NCBI RefSeq assembly: GCF_024722015.1
Contig: NZ_JANQBD010000019.1
Location: 1-64,000 of the forward strand
Direction: 5' to 3'
DNA from: Paenibacillus radicis (ex Xue et al. 2023)
GTDB taxonomy: Bacteria; Bacillota; Bacilli; Paenibacillales; NBRC-103111
Length of the DNA: 64,000 bases
The translations under genes were made by a program, and so were the position numbers. This document shows, in pieces, positions 34,712 through 44,070 of this stretch. How positions within the stretch are numbered: position 1 is the first letter of the stretch; each line of letters opens with the position of its first letter. The notes under the pieces were generated by a model, which was not told where the DNA came from, did not search any database, and saw only the letters and a list, made by a program, of their open reading frames with translations.

Positions 34712-35794
34712 TTATTGTTTAATCATTTCAATTTCTGCTGCTGACGTTTTGGACTTGACTAGTTCGCGTACATTTTTCCACTCTGCCAGCTGCTTCTCCA
34801 TATTGTTAATGAGAAGATCAACGTTGTTTACAAAGTTTTCTTCATCATTAGGATAAATTTGCTCTACTTCAGATGGCAGCGGATAGTGAGCAGGCAGGAA
34901 AGCCAGCAGCTGTTGAAGCTTGCTCTCGATAGGTGCTGCAGCAGCTTCTTTATTTGTACGTTCATTTGCAGCCGCTGCAGTGCTTGCGGTTTCTTTCTCT
35001 GCTGAAGGGGTATTGCTGCTGTTGTGATTCTGCTTATTGTTTTTGGCCTCGGCCTTAGGCTCTGCAGGAGGCTTGGCTCTCTCAGCTTTATTTTGCTCAT
35101 ACACAGACCAGGTTTCCAGCAACTCACGTCCTGATTTGTATAGGAGCTTGTCCTTGGTGCCATTAGAAATATCTTTGTCTTTAAACAGCTTGACGATTTT
35201 TTTGACATCACTTACCGGCACCTCGTCTCTGGCAATAATCAAGGCGAGTGCGTCGAGATGCTCCATCGGCAAATCCTTAATCGGCAGCAGCTGCTGTTCC
35301 GTCAGCTTATCTTTTTTTATATCGGTGCCGCTGACGATCCGTTTTTTAACGGCATTGCTGAATTTCAGCAAATCGCATTTGTTCTTAATGTAGGATTCTG
35401 GCTTGCCAAGCTTGCTGGAGAGAAATTTGGTTGAGCTGCTGAACTTCGGATCATTCATAAGCTTGTTGAAGGCTTCGGCCTCCTCGATCGGGGAAAAGCC
35501 TTCTCTTGTCAAATTCTCGGCTATTTGCTCCAAATAAATTTCCAGCTCATCCGTCACGGTAGATACAATACAAGGGATCGTAGGCCGGCCCAATGTTTTG
35601 CATGCTTTGTACCGTCTGTTTCCATAAATGATTTTATATCGACCATCCGGAGTCGTTCTCACTTTAATTGGCGATAGCAGGCCAAGCTCCTCGATGCTGT
35701 TCATTAATTCCTGGAGCGAGTCTTCATCGAATTGATATCTGGGCTGATCCGTATCTTCATCTATTAAATGCGTAGCAATCTGAATAATGTCCAT
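34712..35794 (-). CDS. orphan ParB-like nuclease-domain protein
   Basis: A 360-residue protein. Residues 1-100 are a ParB N-terminal CTPase-like domain with YGNRRYKACKTLG (box II type) and ENLTREGFSPIEEAEAF. A helix-turn-helix region follows (about 105-160: STKFLSSKLGKPESYIKNKC). Residues about 235-285 are Ala/Glu/Lys-rich and probably disordered, then a helical C terminus. There is no parA nearby and no parS-like GTTTCACGTGAAAC visible. It is not the replication-origin Spo0J locus. It may be a Noc- or plasmid-derived DNA-binding protein. ATG follows AGGAGA. Confidence 0.82.
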   Translation of the reverse strand: MDIIQIATHLIDEDTDQPRYQFDEDSLQELMNSIEELGLLSPIKVRTTPDGRYKIIYGNRRYKACKTLGRPTIPCIVSTVTDELEIYLEQIAENLTREGFSPIEEAEAFNKLMNDPKFSSSTKFLSSKLGKPESYIKNKCDLLKFSNAVKKRIVSGTDIKKDKLTEQQLLPIKDLPMEHLDALALIIARDEVPVSDVKKIVKLFKDKDISNGTKDKLLYKSGRELLETWSVYEQNKAERAKPPAEPKAEAKNNKQNHNSSNTPSAEKETASTAAAANERTNKEAAAAPIESKLQQLLAFLPAHYPLPSEVEQIYPNDEENFVNNVDLLINNMEKQLAEWKNVRELVKSKTSAAEIEMIKQ

Positions 35795-36111
35795 ATGAGT
35801 TCTCCTATCCTTCGTAGGTTACCGGATCTAGCGGCCGGCAGGGATACAAGTATTATATAACAGGGTAACTGATCGTGGAAATATTTGCTTGGGAGCTTGA
35901 TTGATTCTGGCGGCTGATGATGGGCAAATAATAGGTAAAAGCAGTTAACTAACGTACATATGCCTTCTTTATCAATATAACTGATAGAACTTATAAGATC
36001 ATTCTAATTGACCGCTTACTTGTGCTATGATAGGGTCAAGAGAGCGAAAAAATTAATTAGATACTAATACTAGGGATTATTATCATTACATGCTGCGTGA
36101 GGTGGATAAAG
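35795..36111. promoter_or_regulatory. cysJ upstream region with inverted TTGACC/GGTCAA
   Basis: A -10-like TATGAT at 36026-36031 is bracketed by TTGACC (36008-36013) and GGTCAA (36034-36039). The -35 at the proper distance is poor, suggesting an activator. The regulator is not identifiable from sequence. Confidence 0.4.
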
Positions 36112-37935
36112 TTGGAATTTCAAGTAACAAACAGTCCTTTTAATCAAGAGCAAGCTGAACTGCTTAATCGCCTGCTGCCAACGCTAACAGAAGGTCAACG
36201 GATCTGGCTGAGCGGATATCTTGCGGCTCTTCAGGGAGCGGCAGCTGCGGGAACGCCTGTTGCTGTGCCATCGGCAGTTGCACCAGTGAGTGTAGCCGTC
36301 GTTCCCAAGGAAGTGACCGTGCTCTTCGGATCGCAGACAGGCAATAGTCATGGGTTGGCGAAGAAGGTGTCCAAAAAGCTGGAAGAGCAAGGCTTTAAGG
36401 TAACGCTCTCCTCGATGGGCGACTTTAAGCCTAATGGCTTAAAGAATGTCCAAAACTTGCTAATTGTGGCGAGTACCCAAGGAGAGGGAGATCCGCCGGA
36501 TAGCGCGATTCCTTTCTACGAGTTCCTTCATAGCAAGAGAGCGCCTCAATTGGAGGGCAAGCCATTTGCTGTGCTTGGTCTGGGAGATACATCCTACGAG
36601 TTTTTCTGTCAAACGGGCAAGGATTTCGACAAGCGTCTTGAGGAGCTTGGCGGTAAACGGATTATCCCGCGTGTAGACTGCGATGTGGATTATGACGAGT
36701 CTGCTGCGGAGTGGATGAATAATATTGTAGCCTCTCTAAGCGAGGCATCGTCTGCCCCGGCATCTGGCGTTGGAACCGGTGCGGCAGTCGCGAGTGAAAC
36801 AGAATCGGAATATTCGAGATCGAATCCGTTTAAGGCCGAAGTGTTGGAGAATTTGAATCTGAACGGCCGCGGATCGGACCGGGAAACTCGTCACGTTGAG
36901 ATATCTCTTGAGGGATCTAATCTTCAGTATGAACCTGGCGACAGCTTGGGAGTCTATCCGGAGAACCATCCTCGTCTTGTGGACGAATTGATCGAAGCGA
37001 TGGGTTGGAAAGCGGAAGAGCTTGTAAGTATTAATAAGAATGGCGATAAACTTCCATTACGAGAGGCGCTTCTTCGACATTATGAGATTACTGTGCTGAC
37101 CAAGCCACTGCTGGAGCAAGCGGCCAAGCTTACTTCAAGCAATGGACTTGAAGAGCTGCTGCAGGCAGGACGTGAGCAGGAGCTCAGGGCTTATCTTAAC
37201 GAGCGTGATCTGTTGGATTTGGTGCAGGACTACTCGCTAAAAGGTGTATCCGCAGGCGAATTCGTAGCGATCCTTCGGAAAATCCCGGCTCGCTTGTACT
37301 CCATCGCAAGCAGCTCCAAAGCGTTCCCGGATGAAGTGCATATTACCGTCCGCGCCGTACGTTACGAGTCACGGGGAAGAGAACGGTACGGTGTATGTTC
37401 CGTTCAGCTTGCAGAGCGAATCCAGTCGGGCGATACGCTGCCGGTTTACATTCAGTCTAACTCGAATTTTAAGCTTCCAGAGAGCGCAGATACGCCGATC
37501 ATTATGATTGGACCAGGTACGGGCGTTGCTCCGTTCAGAGCTTTCTTAGGAGAAAGGGAAGAAACCGGAGCCGCTGGGAAGACATGGCTGTTCTACGGCG
37601 ACCAGCACTTTTCCACAGACTTCCTTTATCAGACGGAATGGCAGCGTTGGCTTAAACAGGGCGTGCTGACACGTATGGATGTCGCATTCTCCCGTGATAC
37701 CGACAAGAAAGTGTATGTACAGCATCGGATGCTTGAAAAGAGCCGTGAGCTTTATCAATGGCTTCAGGAAGGGGCTTCCGTGTACATTTGTGGCGATGAG
37801 AAGAAAATGGCGCATGACGTCCATGCTGCTCTGACAACAATCATCGAACAAGAGGGCAAGTTTAGCCCAGAGGAAGCTGCTGAATATTTGACCCGCATGC
37901 AACAGCAGAAACGTTATCAGCGGGATGTCTACTAG
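36112..37935 (+). CDS. cysJ: NADPH sulfite reductase flavoprotein alpha subunit
   Basis: A 607-residue electron-transfer subunit that passes electrons from NADPH to CysI. In order: flavodoxin-like FMN domain (TVLFGSQTGNSHGLAKKV near 70), FAD domain (RLYSIASSS near 398), NADPH domain (GPGTGVAPFRAFL near 462) and the C-terminal YVQHRM plus terminal aromatic Tyr. The start is TTG at 36112 (MEFQVTNSPFNQEQAELL), which matches the known CysJ N terminus and has GAGGTGG upstream; an in-frame GTG at 36097 overlaps that site. It is 38 bases before cysI. Confidence 0.95.
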   Translation: MEFQVTNSPFNQEQAELLNRLLPTLTEGQRIWLSGYLAALQGAAAAGTPVAVPSAVAPVSVAVVPKEVTVLFGSQTGNSHGLAKKVSKKLEEQGFKVTLSSMGDFKPNGLKNVQNLLIVASTQGEGDPPDSAIPFYEFLHSKRAPQLEGKPFAVLGLGDTSYEFFCQTGKDFDKRLEELGGKRIIPRVDCDVDYDESAAEWMNNIVASLSEASSAPASGVGTGAAVASETESEYSRSNPFKAEVLENLNLNGRGSDRETRHVEISLEGSNLQYEPGDSLGVYPENHPRLVDELIEAMGWKAEELVSINKNGDKLPLREALLRHYEITVLTKPLLEQAAKLTSSNGLEELLQAGREQELRAYLNERDLLDLVQDYSLKGVSAGEFVAILRKIPARLYSIASSSKAFPDEVHITVRAVRYESRGRERYGVCSVQLAERIQSGDTLPVYIQSNSNFKLPESADTPIIMIGPGTGVAPFRAFLGEREETGAAGKTWLFYGDQHFSTDFLYQTEWQRWLKQGVLTRMDVAFSRDTDKKVYVQHRMLEKSRELYQWLQEGASVYICGDEKKMAHDVHAALTTIIEQEGKFSPEEAAEYLTRMQQQKRYQRDVY

Positions 37936-37973
37936 ACCCAAGTCCTAGGGATTGCGAGAGGAGAAAAGCAAGC

Positions 37974-39698
37974 ATGTCAGAAAATAATTTACTTTCGCCC
38001 AACAGTGCGCCGCACAGTGATGTAGAGGCTATCAAACGCAGAACCAACTATTTGCGGGGAAGCCTCGCGGAGACACTTGAAGATGTAATCACGGGGTCGA
38101 TACCCGAAGATGATAATAGATTGATGAAATTTCATGGAAGCTACATGCAGGATGATCGGGATTTGCGCAACGAACGGAACAAGCAGAAGCTTGAGCCGGC
38201 GTATCAGTTCATGCTTCGCGTACGCGCGGCGGGTGGAGTCATAACATCGGATCAGTGGCTGATGATGGACCGTGTCGCACAGAAATATGCGAATGGAACC
38301 ATTCGTCTGACAACCCGTCAGTCCTTCCAATTGCATGGTGTAATCAAATGGAATTTGAAAACGACGATTGCAGAAGTGAACGATGCAATGCTAAGCACGT
38401 TAGCCGCCTGTGGCGACGTAAATCGTAACGTTATGTGCAACCCAAATCCGTATCAGTCCGAGATTCATACTGAGGTGTACGAGTGGGCGCGTCGTGTCAG
38501 CGATCACCTTGATCCAAGAACAAGAGCGTATCATGAGATCTGGCTTGACGGTGAGAAAGTAGTAGACAGCCAGGATAACGCGGTAGAACAAGAGCCTATC
38601 TATGGGCCTGTTTATTTGCCGCGGAAGTTTAAAATTGGTATGGCTGTTCCTCCTTCCAATGATGTAGATGTATTCTCGCAGGATCTTGGCTTCATAGCGA
38701 TTATCGAAGAAGGACGCCTGAAGGGCTTCAACATCTCCGTAGGAGGCGGGATGGGGATGACTCACGGCGATCCTGAAACCTATCCGCAAATATCCCAAGT
38801 GATCGGATTCTGTTTGCCGGAGCAGATCGTTGACGTTGCCGAGAAGACGGTCATGATTCAACGGGATTACGGGGATCGTTCCGTACGTAAGCATGCAAGA
38901 TTTAAGTACACCATCGACGACCGCGGTATCGATTGGTTCATCAATGAGCTGCATGATCGTCTAGGCTGGAAGCTTGAAGAAGCGCGTGCTTACCATTTTG
39001 ACCATAACGGAGATCGCTATGGCTGGGTTAAGGGAAGCAACGGGAAATGGCATTTCACTCTCTTTGTCGAGAATGGCCGGATTAAAGATACGGACAGCTA
39101 CCCGCTGATGACGGGTTTGAGAGAAATCGCCAAGGTACATTCCGGGGATTTCCGCCTGACTGCCAATCAGAACCTGATCATTGGCAATGTGAGCAGCCAG
39201 AAGAAGAAAAAGATTGAAGAATTAATCAAGGAGCATGGGCTCTCCGATGGGCTTTACCACTCGGCATTGCGGAGAAATTCTATGGCCTGCGTTTCATTCC
39301 CGACCTGTGGGATGGCAATGGCGGAATCAGAGCGTTATCTTCCTACATTGCTGGATAAGATTGAGCCGATGCTTGAGGAAGTAGGGTTGCGCGAAGAGGA
39401 GATCGTTATTCGTATGACCGGCTGTCCGAATGGATGCGCCCGCCCGATGTTGGCGGAAATCGCGTTCATTGGCAAGGCACCTGGCAAATACAACATGTAT
39501 TTGGGAGGCGGATTTGCCGGAAACCGACTGAATAAGCTGTACAAGGAAAACATTGGTGAGGCGGAGATTCTAAAGTCCCTGGAACCGATTGTTACACAAT
39601 ATGCCAAGGAGCGGTGGGAAGGCGAACACTTCGGTGATTTTGTCATTCGCGCTGGTTATGTTAAGGAAGTACGTTCGGGACAAGATTTCCATTCGTAA
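37974..39698 (+). CDS. cysI: NADPH sulfite reductase haemoprotein beta subunit
   Basis: A 574-residue sirohaem/[4Fe-4S] enzyme reducing sulfite to sulfide for cysteine synthesis. The cluster ligands are CVSFPTC near 440 and MTGCPNGC near 482. Sirohaem-binding arginines lie in RLTTRQSFQLHG near 118. ATG follows GAGGAGAAAAG. Operon cysJI ends with a terminator. Confidence 0.96.
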   Translation: MSENNLLSPNSAPHSDVEAIKRRTNYLRGSLAETLEDVITGSIPEDDNRLMKFHGSYMQDDRDLRNERNKQKLEPAYQFMLRVRAAGGVITSDQWLMMDRVAQKYANGTIRLTTRQSFQLHGVIKWNLKTTIAEVNDAMLSTLAACGDVNRNVMCNPNPYQSEIHTEVYEWARRVSDHLDPRTRAYHEIWLDGEKVVDSQDNAVEQEPIYGPVYLPRKFKIGMAVPPSNDVDVFSQDLGFIAIIEEGRLKGFNISVGGGMGMTHGDPETYPQISQVIGFCLPEQIVDVAEKTVMIQRDYGDRSVRKHARFKYTIDDRGIDWFINELHDRLGWKLEEARAYHFDHNGDRYGWVKGSNGKWHFTLFVENGRIKDTDSYPLMTGLREIAKVHSGDFRLTANQNLIIGNVSSQKKKKIEELIKEHGLSDGLYHSALRRNSMACVSFPTCGMAMAESERYLPTLLDKIEPMLEEVGLREEEIVIRMTGCPNGCARPMLAEIAFIGKAPGKYNMYLGGGFAGNRLNKLYKENIGEAEILKSLEPIVTQYAKERWEGEHFGDFVIRAGYVKEVRSGQDFHS

Positions 39699-39713
39699 AC
39701 TTGATAGCTACAT

Positions 39714-39744
39714 TAAAAAAAGCCTGAGAAATCAGGCTTTTTTT
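39714..39744 (+). terminator. terminator of cysJI
   Basis: AAAAAAAGCCTGA pairs with TCAGGCTTTTTTT around a 4-base loop; it can work in both directions. Confidence 0.9.
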
Positions 39745-39760
39745 AATGCGCTTTTCCGAA

Positions 39761-39866
39761 TGTATAAGTACTCATACGAGCCGAACTAGTCTAATTTGCA
39801 ATAAAACTAACGTTTAGACATGAAGGTATCTTCATCGAGGGGCTTCGAATGAAGGGATTCTCTTAC
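39761..39866 (+). repeat. degenerate third copy of the 110-bp element
   Basis: It keeps TATAAGT, TAGTCT, TTGCAA, TTTAGACA, TATCTTCATCGAG, GGCTTCGAATGAAG and TCTTA in the same order as copies 1 and 2. The 5' hairpin and the long complementary arms are degraded. About 70 bases on, AGGAGACTGAGACT precedes an ATG (39938) that opens only 14 codons. Confidence 0.6.
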
Positions 39867-39964
39867 CCTTCTATATGTTTTTGGGATGGGGGAAGTGAAT
39901 TTGCACTTCCTCGTAGCCATACCAGGAGACTGAGACTATGATTTACGATGCCTTCGGAAATAGA

Positions 39965-40150
39965 TGGAAAACCTCCCGCTAATATAGCTTAAATATTGTT
40001 TATAACCCATATAACTGGAAATCCTCACGTTAAATTAGGCGATATTTGAAAAAATCGGCCAAAGAGGCAGAATTAGCATGAGAAATTCCAGTTATAGGGA
40101 TAGGAATGCTGTGTAGAGGGGTAACTAAAGGGATTTTTTCCCGATAATTT
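39965..40150. repeat. TAACTGGAA-family interspersed repeat, copy B
   Basis: It contains ATAACTGGAAATCC, then GAATTAGCATGAGAAATTCC, AGTTATAG and a GTAACTA plus ATTTTTTCCCGATAATTT tail. It aligns best with copy C at 47240. Confidence 0.6.
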
Positions 40151-40700
40151 GATGGAGACTGATGGGAATGATGAGATTTAAGTAGTAAATGGAGGTGTAC
40201 GGAGTGATGGGAGTGTGTGGATTGATGGAGATGGGGGGAATCGGAGGGAGTGATGGAAGTGCTGGATAGATAGGGGCTGATGGGGTTGGTGGTATTTAAG
40301 TAGCAAATGGAGGTGTACGGAGTGATGGGAGTGTATGGATTGATGGATATGGATGAAAGTGTATGGATAGATGGAGACTGATGGATTGATGGTATTTAAT
40401 AGCAAATGGAGGTGTACGGAGTGATGGAAGTGTAAGGATAGATGGAGACTGATGGGAATGGTGAGTTTTAAGTAGCAAATGGAGGTGTACGGAGTGATGG
40501 AAGCGTATGGATTGATGGAGACTGGTGGGATTGGTGGTATTTGAGTAGCAAATGGAAGTGTACGGAGTAATGGAAGCGTATGGATAGATGGAGACTGATG
40601 GGATTGGTGGTATTTAAGTAGCAAATGGAAGTGTAGGAGTGATGGAACTGTAAGGATAGATGGGGGCTGATGGGATTGGTGAGATTTAAGTAATAAGTGG
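40151..40700. repeat. 73-bp tandem repeat array
   Basis: Six or more units built on GATGGAGACTGATGGGATTG, GGTATTTAAGTAGCAAATGG and AGGTGTACGGAGTGATGG. The phrase GGAGGTGTAC or its variant GGAAGTGTAC/GGAAGTGTAG recurs at 40191, 40309, 40408, 40481, 40554 and 40627. The last three intervals are exactly 73; the first two are longer by partial duplications. The minus strand stays open but would code only for Ser/His/Pro-rich junk. Confidence 0.85.
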
Positions 40701-41013
40701 AGATGGATAGACATAGAAAGATTTATTTTACTGAATGGTCATATATGGAAATACAGATGGATGGGATTGAAGGGGCCTATAAAGGAAACGGATGTATAGG
40801 GAATGTGTGGAGTAATGGAAGTTGATTAACGGATTTTTCGAATAAGTGTCAAGCCACGGTTAGGTCCATAGAAGGTTCACGGTACAGGGGTTCGACCGAC
40901 CGCCATGCAATGCCGCAACGCGCGCCCGGGATTCGCGCGCATTGAGGAGTGCCTTTATTTTGAGAGCGATTATAAAATGACTTATAAAAATAGTCTTCTA
41001 AGGAGAAGAAGGA
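40701..41013. other. gene-free spacer after the tandem array
   Basis: The first 100 bases are decayed repeat-like GATGG-rich sequence. A GC-rich inverted stretch CGCGCGCCC/GGGATTCGCGCGC lies near 40920-40945. AAGGAGAAGAAGG before 41014 is the ribosome site of the SLH remnant. Confidence 0.4.
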
Positions 41014-41392
41014 ATGAAATTTAAACGAACCATCAGCTCTTGGCTCATTTTAGTTCTTACCGTAACGTTATGTTTACCTGCCGGATTGACCTTTCAGACG
41101 GGCAGTTACAGCCGGGATCGTTACGGGCTATAGCGCCGACCGCTTCGGACCGGATGATCCGATTACCCGCGAGCAGATGGCATTGATGGTTATGCGCGCA
41201 GCAGGGATCCAAAAAGGGACAGGAGCCGTATCGTTCGTGGATAGCGCGCAAATATCCAGCTGGGCCCAAGCAGCTGTGGCAGCGGTGCAAGAGAAAGAAA
41301 TCATAGCCGGTTATTATGATGGCAGCTTTAAACCGCAGAACCTTGTCACTCGTGCGGAAGCGGTCACGGTCATTGTCAAGAGCTTGAAATAG
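41014..41392 (+). pseudogene. decayed S-layer-homology (SLH) surface protein
   Basis: A good ribosome site and ATG at 41014 start a signal peptide (KRTISSWLILVLTVTLCLPAG), cut here by a stop at 41131-41133. In another frame, from about 41100, the sequence reads AVTAGIVTGYSADRFGPDDP and ITREQMALMVMRAAG, then FVDSAQISSWAQAAVAAVQE and a final half repeat ending VIVKSLK. These are the last one to two SLH wall-anchoring repeats. An out-of-frame deletion seems to have joined the signal peptide directly to the C-terminal repeats, removing the whole body. Confidence 0.8.
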
Positions 41393-41411
41393 AATGACGG
41401 ATAACATAATG

Positions 41412-41460
41412 GCAGGGCTGTCGATAAGAAAGCTTTCTCTTAGCGGCAGCCCTGCTTTTT
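41412..41460. terminator. terminator between SLH remnant and GNAT gene
   Basis: GCAGGGCTG pairs with CAGCCCTGC, with TTTTT on the plus strand. Confidence 0.75.
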
Positions 41461-41462
41461 CT

Positions 41463-42455
41463 TTAGTCGGAGCGAAGCTCTTTGATCATCCGGTAGTTGC
41501 CCGGAGAAGCTATGTAGCCTAACCGATTGCGGTTAATGGCTAGCATAGGCGCGTTGGCTGAATCGTTATGTGTACTCATGTACGGGACATTGAGCAGTTT
41601 AGATAGACGGATTGCCCTAATTTTGAGCGCTGAGGCGATATGTCTCCCGCGATATTCCCTGTCGACTCCGGTAAACTCGTGATACATACCGGAAGTTTTC
41701 TCGTTATGCAATAAATGAACAACACCAACGTACCTGCTGCCATCTGCCGCAATGAGGACGAGCTCCGGGCGATAACCCTCCAGATGAAGAAACCATTTTT
41801 TCCATTCAGATACGTTCGGATAGCTTTCACGGTTTCCAGGAATATCGGCTGCTGCCTGTTTGTAAAGCTGATACAGCTTTAATTCGCTTTCTTCCCCAGG
41901 TTCCTCCAGCAGAGTGAAAAAACGGATTCCTTCCGAAACGAGCCTCAATTCGTAGTCTCCTTCTGATGCTTCCACAAATTCGGCAGGCTTGAGGATGGAC
42001 TTGAACGCATGTCGGGCTGTGAGATACCCACGTTTTTGCGCAAATGCGATGGAAGACTCATCATGGTCGGCCACATTGACTACTATCTCCGATGCCTTCA
42101 TCTCATGAGCCCATTGCTCCAAAGCTCCGGCAAGCGCAGACCCTACACCTTTGTTACGATGCTTAGCGTCTACAACGAGTGTATGGTGCAGGGTACCGGC
42201 TTCGGTCCAAGGGGCTCGCCAGCTGTTGGCATATCCGATCATGAGGCCGTCGGGTGATTGTGCCGCCAAACGAATCCGATCGTATCCGGTCAGTTTATTC
42301 TCGTCATCATAGGTTAGCTTGCCTTGCTTGTACATTTTTCGGTCATCTTCCTCTAATCGCTCCGCCCATGTCGGCTCTGAGAAGATGATATTAAGCAGCT
42401 CAGCCATTCTCTCATAGTCGCCTGGAACTTCTAAAGGCCTTATTGTAATGTTCAT
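41463..42455 (-). CDS. tandem-domain GNAT acetyltransferase
   Basis: A 330-residue protein with two acetyltransferase domains. The first has LVVDAKHRNKGVGSALAGAL near 95 (complete acetyl-CoA loop RNKGVG); the second has FTGVDREYRGRHIASALKI near 268 (RGRHIA). Both loops look intact. The C terminus NDSANAPMLAINRNRLGY is typical of the second domain in this group. ATG at 42455 follows GAGGTG. Substrate unknown. Confidence 0.85.
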   Translation of the reverse strand: MNITIRPLEVPGDYERMAELLNIIFSEPTWAERLEEDDRKMYKQGKLTYDDENKLTGYDRIRLAAQSPDGLMIGYANSWRAPWTEAGTLHHTLVVDAKHRNKGVGSALAGALEQWAHEMKASEIVVNVADHDESSIAFAQKRGYLTARHAFKSILKPAEFVEASEGDYELRLVSEGIRFFTLLEEPGEESELKLYQLYKQAAADIPGNRESYPNVSEWKKWFLHLEGYRPELVLIAADGSRYVGVVHLLHNEKTSGMYHEFTGVDREYRGRHIASALKIRAIRLSKLLNVPYMSTHNDSANAPMLAINRNRLGYIASPGNYRMIKELRSD

Positions 42456-42628
42456 TTTCTGCACCTCAATTATTTTTGTGAAATAGGTTCATCTTCATCT
42501 TACTAATGGTTGGGCATAATTGGAAAATAATGAATGATTATTAAGAAAACTGTATCGCTGAAAACGAATGGGTTCTGGTAGTATAATAAGATCATCCTAT
42601 ATTTGCGAAAAAGGGGACAGGATATTCC

Positions 42629-43594
42629 ATGTATATTTGGAGAGGCGCGGCCGCGATTTGTGTCAACGAAAACAAGCAGCTGCTTATGGTGCTGCAAGGA
42701 AGATCAGATGAGGAGAAGCGGTGGTCTGTCCCGTCAGGAGGAGCAAACAGCGATGAAACGTATGAAGCCTGCTGCGCTCGTGAGGTCTGGGAGGAGACGG
42801 GCTACAAGGTGCAGGTAGGCAGCTATTTGCATGAAAAAAGCGGCGTTAGCCGAGGAACCGTTTACAAGGTTAAATATTACGAGGTTCAAGTGGAAGGTGG
42901 ACTGCCAACGCTTCACGATCCTGATGGCCTTATTTATGATATCCAGTGGAAATCGGCGGATGAGATTGAAATGCTCAACCTGACTTATCCCGAGGACCGT
43001 AAGTTTCTTATCGAATACTTAACTGAGGGAGAAAGCATGATTCGATACCGGAGCAATCCGCTCACTGTGCGCAGGCTGACCCGGTTCGATGCTTCGATGC
43101 TTCATAAATGGCTGAATGATCCCGAAGTCCTTCGCTACTACGGCGGCAGGGATCGGGCGCATACACCGGAAATGGTGCAGGAGCATTTTTATCCCGAAGA
43201 GGATCAATTATACAGATGCATATTGGAATATGAAGGGCAACCGATCGGATACATACAATTTTATTTGCTGGAGGCTGAGGGACTGAATTACTTTGGCTTG
43301 GATGAATCGGAGGGTACACGAATATTCGGCACAGATCAGTTCATAGGTGAGCCGACGTATTGGAACAGGGGGATAGGCAAGCAGTTAATGAGCTCGATGC
43401 TTCGCTATTTAGAGGAGGAGCATCAGGCTAGCCGCGTTGTCATGGATCCGCAAGCGTGGAATGAGCGGGCTATCGCCTGCTATGAAAAAAGCGGTTTCCG
43501 CAAAGTCAAGCTGCTGCCTGAGCAAGAATGGCATGAAGGGGAGAAGCGGGACTGCTGGCTGATGGAGTGGCGAGCGGGTGCAGCTATTTTGTAA
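42629..43594 (+). CDS. Nudix hydrolase fused to an AAC(6')-like GNAT acetyltransferase
   Basis: A 321-residue fusion. Residues 1-135 form a Nudix domain with the box GGANSDETYEACCAREVWEE continuing TGY, complete in its Glu residues. Residues 140-320 form an acetyltransferase of the aminoglycoside 6'-N-acetyltransferase type: SNPLTVRRLTRFDASMLHKW, then WNRGIGKQLM (acetyl-CoA loop) and NERAIACYEKSGFRKV. Two enzymes in one chain suggest linked steps or an expression-coupled pair. Resistance is not proven by sequence. The start is ATG after AGGATA. Confidence 0.87.
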   Translation: MYIWRGAAAICVNENKQLLMVLQGRSDEEKRWSVPSGGANSDETYEACCAREVWEETGYKVQVGSYLHEKSGVSRGTVYKVKYYEVQVEGGLPTLHDPDGLIYDIQWKSADEIEMLNLTYPEDRKFLIEYLTEGESMIRYRSNPLTVRRLTRFDASMLHKWLNDPEVLRYYGGRDRAHTPEMVQEHFYPEEDQLYRCILEYEGQPIGYIQFYLLEAEGLNYFGLDESEGTRIFGTDQFIGEPTYWNRGIGKQLMSSMLRYLEEEHQASRVVMDPQAWNERAIACYEKSGFRKVKLLPEQEWHEGEKRDCWLMEWRAGAAIL

Positions 43595-43597
43595 TGC

Positions 43598-43783
43598 TTA
43601 AGCTTTGGGGGCGGGCTTGGGTTCGAAATTCATACACGTCTTGCCTGACGAAGACAAAACCGTAAGACTGGGCATATTATGTGACTTAAATCCAAAAGCT
43701 TTACACCCTTTGGGAAATTTGGGATCCCATGTGACATAGAAATGTTGGCATTTCATACAATTGATTCGCTGAGTATTCGTCAT
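43598..43783 (-). CDS. small four-Cys protein, likely zinc-binding
   Basis: A 61-residue conserved-type protein with CMKC at 9-12, CKAFGFKS near 27 and a last Cys in KTCMNF near 50, fitting a small zinc ribbon. Homologues are sometimes labelled uracil-DNA glycosylase by mistake because they occur fused to or beside such genes; no glycosylase domain is present. ATG has GAGG upstream. It converges on the Nudix-GNAT gene with a 3-base gap. Confidence 0.7.
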   Translation of the reverse strand: MTNTQRINCMKCQHFYVTWDPKFPKGCKAFGFKSHNMPSLTVLSSSGKTCMNFEPKPAPKA

Positions 43784-44070
43784 TTCGATTCCTCGTATTT
43801 AATGGTAATAAGTGCATGTTCAAAAGGTCCGCTTTTCAGGATAATTCGTGATCAACAGGGGACTTTTTAAACCACCTCAATAAGATGTATCTATTATACC
43901 TCAAGAACATGTCTAATTGTGTCCTAATACAGATATACTATATTGAAATCATTAGGGCTCGCCTCCAGGATAAGATGAGATATGGACACGGTTATCCATC
44001 TATTTTGAATTCGGGGCTTTGTTGCTATAAAATAAAGAGAAAATAAGTACTCAATATTGGAGGGATCGCT

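Noticed and set aside
40151..40700. Possible CRISPR array
   Set aside because: Units are contiguous with no constant-repeat/variable-spacer pattern, and no cas genes are present.
40178..40714. Minus-strand Ser/His/Pro-rich open frame
   Set aside because: It lies wholly in the 73-bp tandem repeat; unit length is not a multiple of three, so the frame shifts from unit to unit.
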